From assembly GCA_937901465.1 (NCBI GenBank), contig CALGTU010000178.1, positions 1 through 18,123 on the forward strand: a stretch of DNA of 18,123 nucleotides. Direction: 5' to 3'. The position numbers and the translations under genes were made by a program. Below the pieces are notes generated by a model, which saw only the letters and a program-made list of their open reading frames with translations, was not told the DNA's origin and did no database searches. This document shows positions 1 to 5,250 of this stretch, one piece after another. Positions within the stretch are counted from its first letter, which is position 1, and each line of letters opens with the position of its first letter. The stretch is from an uncultured Clostridia bacterium (GTDB lineage Bacteria; Bacillota; Clostridia; Oscillospirales; Ruminococcaceae).

Positions 1-648
1 GCCGTGTAACGGACAGATAGTCTTGATATCAAGCCCTGCCGCTTTTTTGAGAAGAGCATTAACCTGCGCACCGTATTTTCCTACAATGCCGATATAGTAT
101 CTTCTTGCTTCGTCCGCCCAGTCGTCGTTTTCATCGGGAACGCCGAATTTTCCGAAACCGTCAGCCGAGAAAAGAACCTTATCATAAGAATCATAAGTAA
201 CAATTACTTCAGGCCAGTGAACCATAGGCGCTGTAACGAAAGTTAAAGTGTGCTTTCCGAGAGAAAGAGTATCTCCTTCGCCGACAGTTATGTTCTTATC
301 AGCAAAATCCGTTCCGAAAAAGTTTTTCATCATAGCAAAGGCTTTTGCAGACGAAACGATTTTCGCATCGGGATATGTTTTAACAAAGTTCATTATGTTT
401 GCCGAATGGTCGGGCTCCATATGCTGAACAATGAGATAATCGGGATTTCTTTCGCCTAAGGTATCGCGGATATTATCAAGCCATTCGTGAGTGAAATTAG
501 CGTCAACAGTATCCATAATAGCGATTTTATCATCGATAATCGCATAGGAATTGTATGAAATTCCGTTGGGAACTTTATACTGACCTTCAAAAAGGTCGAT
601 TTTCTTGTCGTTAACGCCGATATATCTTATATCATTTGTTATTGTCAT
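1..648 (-). CDS. Flavodiiron protein (FprA family A-type flavoprotein), N-terminal 216 residues, cut by window edge
   Basis: The frame is open from the ATG at 648 to base 1, so the C-terminus lies outside the window. The visible part is the metallo-beta-lactamase-like diiron domain. All expected iron ligands are present: the HxExDH motif at H76/E78/D80/H81 (within QHMEPDHS), H144 in VHWPE, D163 in FSADGFG and H215 in CPLHG at the very edge. Family members are about 400 residues with a C-terminal flavodoxin domain, which is expected beyond the edge but not seen. In anaerobes these cytoplasmic enzymes reduce O2 to water, or NO to N2O, with electrons from rubredoxin or a similar carrier. The start is supported by AAAGGAGGA about 8 bases upstream and a good promoter (688-716). 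The gene is divergent from the alarmone synthetase gene. Confidence 0.93.
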   Translation of the reverse strand, partial: MTITNDIRYIGVNDKKIDLFEGQYKVPNGISYNSYAIIDDKIAIMDTVDANFTHEWLDNIRDTLGERNPDYLIVQHMEPDHSANIMNFVKTYPDAKIVSSAKAFAMMKNFFGTDFADKNITVGEGDTLSLGKHTLTFVTAPMVHWPEVIVTYDSYDKVLFSADGFGKFGVPDENDDWADEARRYYIGIVGKYGAQVNALLKKAAGLDIKTICPLHG

Positions 649-687
649 TAGGGTTATCCTCCTTTGAAAAAATAATTTGTTAAAAGG

Positions 688-716
688 ATTATATCATAAG
701 ATTTTTTCAAATTCAA
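688..716 (-). promoter_or_regulatory. Sigma-A promoter of the flavodiiron gene
   Basis: Read on the minus strand: -35 TTGAAT (716-711), a 17-bp spacer, then -10 TATAAT (693-688) preceded by TGA, an extended -10. It lies about 40 bases upstream of the start codon at 648. Confidence 0.72.
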
Positions 717-720
717 TACA

Positions 721-744
721 AAAGAAAAAATTTACTTTTTCTTT
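721..744. repeat. 9-bp perfect inverted repeat between two divergent promoters
   Basis: AAAGAAAAA (721-729) and TTTTTCTTT (736-744) are perfect reverse complements around a 6-base centre, ATTTAC. The element lies between the -35 boxes of the flavodiiron promoter (711-716) and the alarmone synthetase promoter (759-764). It could be an operator or simply AT-rich spacer DNA. It contains almost no G or C, so it would be a poor terminator. Confidence 0.4.
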
Positions 745-758
745 GCGTGAGAATTATG

Positions 759-787
759 TTGAAATAAATGGGTTTTCGTGGTATAAT
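759..787 (+). promoter_or_regulatory. Sigma-A promoter of the alarmone synthetase/hydrolase unit
   Basis: TTGAAA (759-764), a spacer of exactly 17 bp, then TATAAT (782-787) preceded by TGG (extended -10). The predicted start of transcription is near 794, giving a leader of about 35 bases before the ATG at 828. Confidence 0.78.
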
Positions 788-827
788 ATACGAAATGAGT
801 ATTCCCCCGAAAGAGAGGGTATAAACA

Positions 828-1523
828 ATGGAAGATAAAAAAATAAAATCTTACCGCAAAAACTGGACAAGTTCAAGCCTTGCGCTTCTCGGTAACGAAC
901 TGCGTGAATATGCCGCACCCTTAAGAGAACTTATGGCGTATTTCCGCTGTGCTATTATGGAGGTTGAAACTAAATTCCGTGTTCTCAATGAAGAACTCTC
1001 GTTGGAATATGACCGCAACCCCATAGAATCGATAAAGACAAGACTCAAATCGATAGAAAGCATCGCCGAAAAACTCGACAGAAAAGGCCTTCCTATGACT
1101 GTTGAAAGCATCGAGGAAAATATCCGCGATGTTGCGGGAGTAAGAGTAATCTGTGGATTTCCTGCGGATATCTATATGCTCGCCGATGCACTTCTGCGTC
1201 AGGACGATATAACTCTTATAGAAAAAAAGGATTATATGACAAATCCCAAACCAAACGGATACCGCAGTCTTCATCTCATAGTTGAAATACCTATCTTTTT
1301 GCACGATGAAAAGAAACCGATGAAGGTTGAAGTTCAGCTCAGAACCATATCTATGGACTGGTGGGCTAGTCTTGAACATAAAATCCGCTATAAAAAAGAT
1401 GTTCTCGTTACCGAATTTATCGAGAGAGAACTGCGTGAATGTGCCGAAGCGGCGGCAGAACTCGACAGAAGAATGGAAAATTTATCAGAAAGCATAATAA
1501 GAAACGAAGAAACGGAAGAATGA
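828..1523 (+). CDS. Small alarmone synthetase, RelQ/YjbM-type GTP pyrophosphokinase
   Basis: Makes (p)ppGpp by pyrophosphate transfer from ATP to GDP/GTP, a cytoplasmic stringent-response function. At 231 residues it is the size of single-domain synthetases, with no HD hydrolase, TGS or ACT domain as in long RelA/SpoT proteins. Synthetase motifs are visible in order: DVAGVRVIC from D101, NPKPNGYRSLHL from N139 (nucleotide and pyrophosphate binding), and VEVQLRT, whose E168 and Q170 match the catalytic EVQ motif, followed by WWASLEHKIRYK. The C-terminal helix (about 195-231) is charged and probably coiled, fitting the oligomerisation helix of RelQ. The AGAGAGGG ribosome site about 10 bases upstream supports the ATG. 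One base separates it from the next gene, so the two are very probably cotranscribed. Confidence 0.92.
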   Translation: MEDKKIKSYRKNWTSSSLALLGNELREYAAPLRELMAYFRCAIMEVETKFRVLNEELSLEYDRNPIESIKTRLKSIESIAEKLDRKGLPMTVESIEENIRDVAGVRVICGFPADIYMLADALLRQDDITLIEKKDYMTNPKPNGYRSLHLIVEIPIFLHDEKKPMKVEVQLRTISMDWWASLEHKIRYKKDVLVTEFIERELRECAEAAAELDRRMENLSESIIRNEETEE

Positions 1524-1524
1524 G

Positions 1525-2469
1525 ATGTTTTTTAAAACACGAAATGTAGAACTGTATTACGAAAAAACAGGCGAAGGCGAACCTCTCATACTTCTCCACG
1601 GAAACGGAGAAAGCCATGAAATATTCAACGAAGCGATAGAAGTTTTAAAAAGAAAATTCACAGTTTATGCTATCGACACGAGAGGACACGGCAAAAGTTC
1701 GGCTGTTTTAGAAATACATTATGATGATATTGCGCATGACGTATATCGTTTTATAAAGAGATTTGATATCAAAAAACCCGTTGTCTATGGTTTCAGCGAT
1801 GGCGGAATTGTAGCGCTTCTTCTCTGCATAAAACATCCCGATCTGCTTGAAAGAGCGATAGTAAGCGGTGTTAATATAAATCCACAGGGTATAAAAACAA
1901 AATGGTTACTTCTTTTCAAGTTGATATACTTTTTTACAAAATCAGAAAACTATAAGATGATGATTACAGAACCAAATATCAGTTTTTCTGAACTTGAAAA
2001 TATAACAACTCCCGTTGATATTATCTGCGGAAGTCGTGATATGATAAAGAATTCGCATATGAAAGAAATTTCAGACCATATACCGAATTCAACCTATACA
2101 GAACTTATCGACGAAACCCATGGTAGTTATATTATCCATACAGACAAAATCGCAAGGGTTATAACCAAAAAGGTTGCAAGGGATATTATCGAAAGAGTTA
2201 CAAATATGGAAGAACTTTTCGATATCCTTATTGTTAAACTGAGAAACGACCCCGAAGAATTCTTTACCGATGAAAAAATTCAGGAATATTATAAAATAGT
2301 TCTTTCTTACTATGAAAACGGCTTGTGGCTTTCTGACTATGAAGCCGACCAGAAAGGTTTTCTGCCGAGAAGTTTGAAAAGGGGAATTTTATCGCAGGAC
2401 GGTTTCTATAACTTCATAGCAGATGTTGTTTCTGCCGAAAAGGAACTTGACAGAAACAAGCAGGTGTGA
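1525..2469 (+). CDS. Alpha/beta hydrolase fused to a C-terminal DUF4298-like domain
   Basis: Residues 1 to about 215 are a small alpha/beta-hydrolase: LLHGNGE for the oxyanion region, nucleophile elbow G-F-S91-D-G-G, acid D172 in CGSRD and H199 in ETHGSY, so the Ser-Asp-His triad is complete. Substrate unknown. Residues about 224-314 are a separate acidic region starting ERVTNMEELFD and containing YYENGLWLSDYEADQKG and LKRGILSQDGFYNF. This pattern matches, from memory, the small stand-alone DUF4298 proteins of Firmicutes, whose function is unknown. The gene begins one base after the alarmone synthetase stop. There is no signal peptide, so it is cytoplasmic. A methionine at the domain boundary (M228, ATG at 2206) has GAAAGAG 8 bases upstream and might allow internal initiation, but this is speculative. 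Confidence 0.85.
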   Translation: MFFKTRNVELYYEKTGEGEPLILLHGNGESHEIFNEAIEVLKRKFTVYAIDTRGHGKSSAVLEIHYDDIAHDVYRFIKRFDIKKPVVYGFSDGGIVALLLCIKHPDLLERAIVSGVNINPQGIKTKWLLLFKLIYFFTKSENYKMMITEPNISFSELENITTPVDIICGSRDMIKNSHMKEISDHIPNSTYTELIDETHGSYIIHTDKIARVITKKVARDIIERVTNMEELFDILIVKLRNDPEEFFTDEKIQEYYKIVLSYYENGLWLSDYEADQKGFLPRSLKRGILSQDGFYNFIADVVSAEKELDRNKQV

Positions 2470-2475
2470 TAATAT
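2447..2475 (+). promoter_or_regulatory. Probable promoter for the pnuC leader, inside the end of the hydrolase gene
   Basis: A perfect -35 TTGACA (2447-2452) lies in the last codons of the upstream gene. At 17 bp the -10 reads TAATAT (2470-2475). An alternative GATAAT at 2468-2473 gives a 15-bp spacer. It would start the leader RNA near 2481. The -35 is convincing, the -10 less so. Confidence 0.5.
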
Positions 2476-2480
2476 AAATC

Positions 2481-2597
2481 AAAACTTAATATATGCTGCC
2501 ACCGGGTAGCGAAGATGCAAAAAAGCATCCGTATATACATCGTTAGGTCTTTGAAGATGTATATGACGGGTGCTTGATTTTTTTAAAAGGAGTAATT
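2481..2597 (+). promoter_or_regulatory. Structured leader with attenuator upstream of pnuC; candidate riboswitch of unassigned class
   Basis: Three hairpins can be drawn. A: GCTGCC (2495-2500) with GGTAGC (2505-2510). B: GATGC (2514-2518) with GCATC (2525-2529) around six A. C: a 19-bp terminator stem, 2523-2541 with 2556-2575, followed by seven T and then the ribosome site of pnuC. B and C both use 2523-2529, so the base of the terminator competes with B, as in an antiterminator switch. The position upstream of a cofactor or nucleoside transporter suggests metabolite sensing. I cannot match it to a class I know (not TPP, FMN, purine, preQ1, ZTP or T-box by their conserved bases). NAD+-II, which occurs upstream of pnuC genes, remains possible because I cannot recall its consensus. 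Confidence 0.62.
2523..2584 (+). terminator. Strong intrinsic terminator (attenuator) before pnuC
   Basis: The arm 2523-2541 pairs with 2556-2575 over 19 base pairs (one T-G) with a single bulged G at 2565. The 14-base loop is GTTAGGTCTTTGAA, and seven T follow at 2578-2584. It would also end read-through from the upstream synthetase/hydrolase unit. The AAAAGGAG ribosome site of pnuC starts directly after the T run. Confidence 0.85.
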
Positions 2598-3296
2598 ATG
2601 AAAAAACTGACGGAATATTTTTCTAAAACAGAAATCATTTTGTGGTCTGTATCGGGTGTTATGATAATATCATCTTTCTTTATTTTCGACAGAGAAAACT
2701 ATATGACCTTAATAGCCTCTTTAATCGGAATAACATCGCTTATTTTCGCAGCAAAAGGCAACCCTGTATCACAGATACTCATGATAATTTTCAGCCTTAT
2801 GTATGGTGCGATTTCTTTCACATTCTCATACTACGGCGAAATGATAACCTATCTCGGAATGACACTCCCTATGTCTGTTACAGCACTTGTTTCATGGCTT
2901 AAAAATCCTTATGAAAAGGGAAAGAAAGAGGTTAAAGTAAATACATCTTTCTCAAAAAAAGAAATTCTGTTTATGATTTTTTTAACGCTTGCAGTAACAC
3001 TCATTTTCTATTTTATTCTTAAAAGACTCGGAACATCAAATCTTATTCCCTCAACCATTTCTGTCGCAACAAGCTTTGCTGCGGTTTATCTTACATTCAG
3101 AAGAAGCCCTTATTTTGCACTTCTCTATGCTTCAAACGATATTGTTCTCATAATTCTCTGGATACTTGCAAGTATCTATGATACAAGTTATATCTCGGTA
3201 GTTGTATGCTTTATGGCATTTCTTGCAAATGACATATATGGCTTTATCAGCTGGCGCAGAATGGAAAAAAGACAGAAAAAAACGACTGTTAATTAA
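2598..3296 (+). CDS. pnuC: PnuC-family transporter (nicotinamide riboside or related vitamin/nucleoside)
   Basis: A 232-residue polytopic membrane protein with about seven or eight hydrophobic segments. The C-terminal part (FRRSPYFALLYASNDIVLII, then LANDIYGFISWRRMEK) has the PnuC pattern of an aromatic/Asn-rich helix and a final YGxxxWRR end. PnuC proteins are SWEET-like facilitators that take up nicotinamide riboside. Relatives carry thiamin (PnuT), riboflavin (PnuX) or deoxynucleosides, so the ligand is uncertain. The start at 2598 has AAAAGGAG 7 bases upstream. A longer in-frame reading from a TTG at 2574 would begin inside the terminator stem and is rejected. The last codons lie in a palindromic terminator shared with the convergent ECF gene, and the two coding regions overlap by 8 bp. 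Confidence 0.85.
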   Translation: MKKLTEYFSKTEIILWSVSGVMIISSFFIFDRENYMTLIASLIGITSLIFAAKGNPVSQILMIIFSLMYGAISFTFSYYGEMITYLGMTLPMSVTALVSWLKNPYEKGKKEVKVNTSFSKKEILFMIFLTLAVTLIFYFILKRLGTSNLIPSTISVATSFAAVYLTFRRSPYFALLYASNDIVLIILWILASIYDTSYISVVVCFMAFLANDIYGFISWRRMEKRQKKTTVN

Positions 3297-3307
3297 CAGT
3301 CGTTTTT
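3278..3307. terminator. 30-bp perfect palindrome, bidirectional terminator inside two coding ends
   Basis: The two 15-base halves meet at 3292/3293 and are exact reverse complements: AAAACGACTGTTAAT and its mirror. The stop codon TAA of pnuC (3294-3296) and that of the convergent ECF gene (complement of 3289-3291) both lie inside it. Each direction ends in a T run. Because of the symmetry both proteins finish KTTVN. Confidence 0.85.
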
Positions 3308-3831
3308 GTTTTACTTAGTCTTTTCATAATTTTCACAATCGGCGGAATCAAAAACCCACAGATAAGATTGCTTACCCCGTGGATACAGTCGAAAGGCAAC
3401 CCCGAAACTATCCAGGCGATAGTCCCCTTAAAATCAAGCCCGAACATAATTGCCTGCGCGGGCGCGTATAAAGTCCCGTATAAAAATCCGTGTAAAGAAC
3501 AGATTATTATGTAGATTAAATATTTTTTGTTTTCAGATATTTTTTCGGGGACGATAAGAACGCCTGTCCATAACGGAAGCCATATATAGATATATGGTAT
3601 CCACCAGTTATTGAATCCATAAAAAAGCCCCGTTAAAAGAACGAAAACCATTATAGGATAAATCGCTTTTTTTCTGTAAACAGCAGAAAACGAAACTATG
3701 AAAACCGCGATAAGATGAATGTTTGGAAGCGCTTCGGTAATGAGTTTTGAAACGAAAATCAAAGCGCCCAACATTCCGAAAATTATGATTTCTTTTATTG
3801 TCGGTTTAAAATCATTCCGCCCTGAATTCAT
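3289..3831 (-). CDS. ECF transporter S component, probably for cobalamin or a corrinoid
   Basis: From the ATG at 3831 the product is 180 residues with about five or six hydrophobic segments. The opening IKEIIIFGMLGALIFVSKL and the later GLPFDCIHGVSNLICGFLI fit the S-component fold of energy-coupling-factor transporters, which bind a vitamin and dock onto a shared EcfT/EcfA module encoded elsewhere. B12 as substrate is inferred from the upstream cobalamin riboswitch and the adjacent DUF4430 lipoprotein. The start at 3831 has GAGG 9 bases upstream and overlaps the preceding gene by 20 bp. A longer frame from 3879 would add 16 polar residues and a deeper overlap, and is less likely. Its end overlaps pnuC by 8 bp. 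Confidence 0.8.
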   Translation of the reverse strand: MNSGRNDFKPTIKEIIIFGMLGALIFVSKLITEALPNIHLIAVFIVSFSAVYRKKAIYPIMVFVLLTGLFYGFNNWWIPYIYIWLPLWTGVLIVPEKISENKKYLIYIIICSLHGFLYGTLYAPAQAIMFGLDFKGTIAWIVSGLPFDCIHGVSNLICGFLIPPIVKIMKRLSKTKTTVN

Positions 3832-4249
3832 ATAAACCGCCCTCTGTGATTTCTGTTGTGTCAACGCCCGAAACGGCATACTCTCCGTTTACATAAAAAG
3901 CCCAGTATTTTCCGTCTTTGTCAAAGTCAAGAGTAGTTCCGTTTACAGTCTTTACATAAAGTCCGTAATCGCTATCTTCACCCGAGATAAGACCTACTTT
4001 CATAAGTGCATCTCCGACTGTTTTTTCATCGGTGTAAACGGTGAAGATTGTGTTGTTTCCGTTACCGTCATAAACGATAAAGGTGAATGATTTTTCGCCC
4101 TCTCCGATTTCCTGATAGTTATAGGAAATCGCAGGTGCTTCGGGCTCTTCGACAGTTACTTTTTTACAAGCTGAAAGCGTAAAAGACATCGCCGTAATCA
4201 ATGCCATAAGAAGAAAGTTTTTTGCAATTTTTTTAAAAAGATTTTTCAT
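3812..4249 (-). CDS. DUF4430 lipoprotein, probable cobalamin-binding surface protein
   Basis: 145 residues. A lipoprotein signal peptide is visible: KK near the start, a hydrophobic stretch, then SFTLSAC with the lipobox cysteine at C28, so it should be anchored outside the membrane. The rest is one DUF4430 domain (about 50-145), the fold of the C-terminal domain of transcobalamin/intrinsic factor, with GDALMKVGLI, GLYVKTVNG, KYWAFYVNGEYA and the closing GGLYEFRAE. It lies directly behind a cobalamin riboswitch and overlaps the ECF S-component gene. I infer that it captures corrinoid and hands it to the S component. AAAAAGGAG lies 7 bases upstream of the ATG. Confidence 0.85.
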   Translation of the reverse strand: MKNLFKKIAKNFLLMALITAMSFTLSACKKVTVEEPEAPAISYNYQEIGEGEKSFTFIVYDGNGNNTIFTVYTDEKTVGDALMKVGLISGEDSDYGLYVKTVNGTTLDFDKDGKYWAFYVNGEYAVSGVDTTEITEGGLYEFRAE

Positions 4250-4323
4250 AGCAAAACTCCTTTTTGATTTTTTGAAAAGTTTTCCCGAACAGGCACTCGC
4301 TGTTTTTATGGGATTTTTTTATA

Positions 4324-4482
4324 TGTCGGAAAGTATTTCGACTCGATGAGAAAATCATCCGCCTTCTCAGGAATAATCCCAATGGCATTTTGGGGATTTA
4401 CGGCATCCTTACAGAATGATTTTTTAAGTTCATCACACGGCAACGGGCTTGTGCAGGATTCTCACCTGCTTCCATTCCGACA
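4324..4482 (-). promoter_or_regulatory. Cobalamin riboswitch aptamer
   Basis: On the minus strand the closing helix is TGTCGGAA (4482-4475) with TTCCGACA (4331-4324), 8 perfect pairs. Inside are the class signatures: GGAAGCAGGTGAGAATCCTG (B12 box region), AAGCCCGTTGCCGTGTG (matching the usual CCCGCAACTGT stretch), CCTGAGAAGGC, and GAGTCGAAATACTTTCC, matching the AAGTCAGGA-ACCTGCC end. It controls the DUF4430/ECF S-component operon. The region 4250-4323 between aptamer and gene can form another hairpin (CCC and AACAG with CTGTT and GGG around 4285-4313), but I cannot say whether control is of transcription or translation. Confidence 0.88.
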
Positions 4483-4488
4483 ACAGAT

Positions 4489-4517
4489 ATTATAGCATAG
4501 GTTTAATGTGTTTACAA
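4489..4517 (-). promoter_or_regulatory. Promoter of the cobalamin riboswitch operon
   Basis: Minus strand: TTGTAA (4517-4512), a 17-bp spacer, TATAAT (4494-4489) preceded by TGC. Transcription would start near 4482, exactly where the closing helix of the riboswitch begins, which supports both calls. Confidence 0.68.
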
Positions 4518-4525
4518 GAAAAATA

Positions 4526-4559
4526 AAAAAATGGTACTCTTCTTTGAGTACCATTTTTA
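4526..4559. terminator. Terminator after the PII-like gene
   Basis: ATGGTACTC (4531-4539) pairs with GAGTACCAT (4546-4554) around a 6-base loop. The A and T runs on either side extend the stem and provide U tracts in both directions. It ends the minus-strand PII/DUF1538 operon just after its stop at 4564. Confidence 0.82.
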
Positions 4560-4563
4560 TTTT

Positions 4564-5247
4564 TTATTGTGAAACCATATCTTCGATATTTCCTGTTTTT
4601 CCTGCAAGACCCAAGGCTGTGTCAACGGGAAGAGAGAAACATATACCCTTGTTTTCTGTCATTATCCCTGCTTCTTCCATAATGTTTTTCATAACCTGAT
4701 CTCTGTCATCTTTTCCGACAACGATGAAAACAACATCCTTTTCGGGCTGAATAGAAATGCCGAGGAATTTTGCGGCTTCTTCTCCACCAAGCCCCAAGCC
4801 GTGAAGAAGTGTTCCACCGCGGGCACCTGCTGATTTTGCAGCCTCTTTAACGGCTTCAAATCCGCCTCTGTTTACTATTGTTACTATGAGTTCGTATTTT
4901 GCCTCTGACATCTCTTTTGTTCCCTCCTTGTCGGGCGAAGTTTTGTTGAGTTTGAATGCCGTTCCCGATGCGGCTGTTATGGGGATTGTGAATGCTATTC
5001 CTTTTCCTGCCTCTGTGAGAGAGAGTCTGTTGTTGAAAATCTCATAGAGGTGCATCACTTTTTCGTCTGAAACGAATGAAAACGCTGTTACTTTCTTGTT
5101 TTCACCAAGACCTAAATAATCGAGCATTTCCGAATCGGCAGAACCATAAGCGTGTGTTAAAAAACGGCAGGGTATATTTTCTTCAATGAGAATGTTCTGA
5201 ACAAGATGACCGCAACTGTAATCTGCTATTAAAATCATCGCTTTCAT
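4564..5247 (-). CDS. Tandem PII-like signalling protein (two fused P-II domains)
   Basis: 227 residues, twice the length of a classical PII subunit. The first half (about 1-95) starts MKAMILIADYSCGHLVQNIL and ends GKGIAFTIPITAASG. The second (about 117-215) starts YELIVTIVNRGGFEAVKEAA, has GARGGTLLHGLG at the place of the PII B-loop region, and ends NKGICFSLPVDTALGL. Both halves follow the beta-alpha-beta layout of PII proteins, but neither has the conserved T-loop tyrosine region of GlnB/GlnK. PII proteins sense nucleotides and 2-oxoglutarate or other small ligands and often regulate a neighbouring transporter. The DUF1538 gene ends 3 bases upstream, and AAGGAGGG within its last codons serves as ribosome site, so the pair is one operon. 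The ligand is unknown. Confidence 0.82.
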   Translation of the reverse strand: MKAMILIADYSCGHLVQNILIEENIPCRFLTHAYGSADSEMLDYLGLGENKKVTAFSFVSDEKVMHLYEIFNNRLSLTEAGKGIAFTIPITAASGTAFKLNKTSPDKEGTKEMSEAKYELIVTIVNRGGFEAVKEAAKSAGARGGTLLHGLGLGGEEAAKFLGISIQPEKDVVFIVVGKDDRDQVMKNIMEEAGIMTENKGICFSLPVDTALGLAGKTGNIEDMVSQ

Positions 5248-5250
5248 TTT

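Noticed and set aside
250..459. 69-codon plus-strand frame inside the flavodiiron gene
   Set aside because: It is a shadow: the opposite strand carries all diiron ligands in an uninterrupted frame with promoter and ribosome site.
2574..2597. Upstream TTG start for pnuC adding eight residues
   Set aside because: It lies within the 3' arm and T run of the terminator and has no ribosome site. The ATG at 2598 has AAAAGGAG at ideal distance.
3832..3879. Longer start for the ECF S component at 3879
   Set aside because: It would overlap the DUF4430 gene by 68 bp with no clear ribosome site. The extra residues are polar and not conserved-looking; the ATG at 3831 has GAGG in place.
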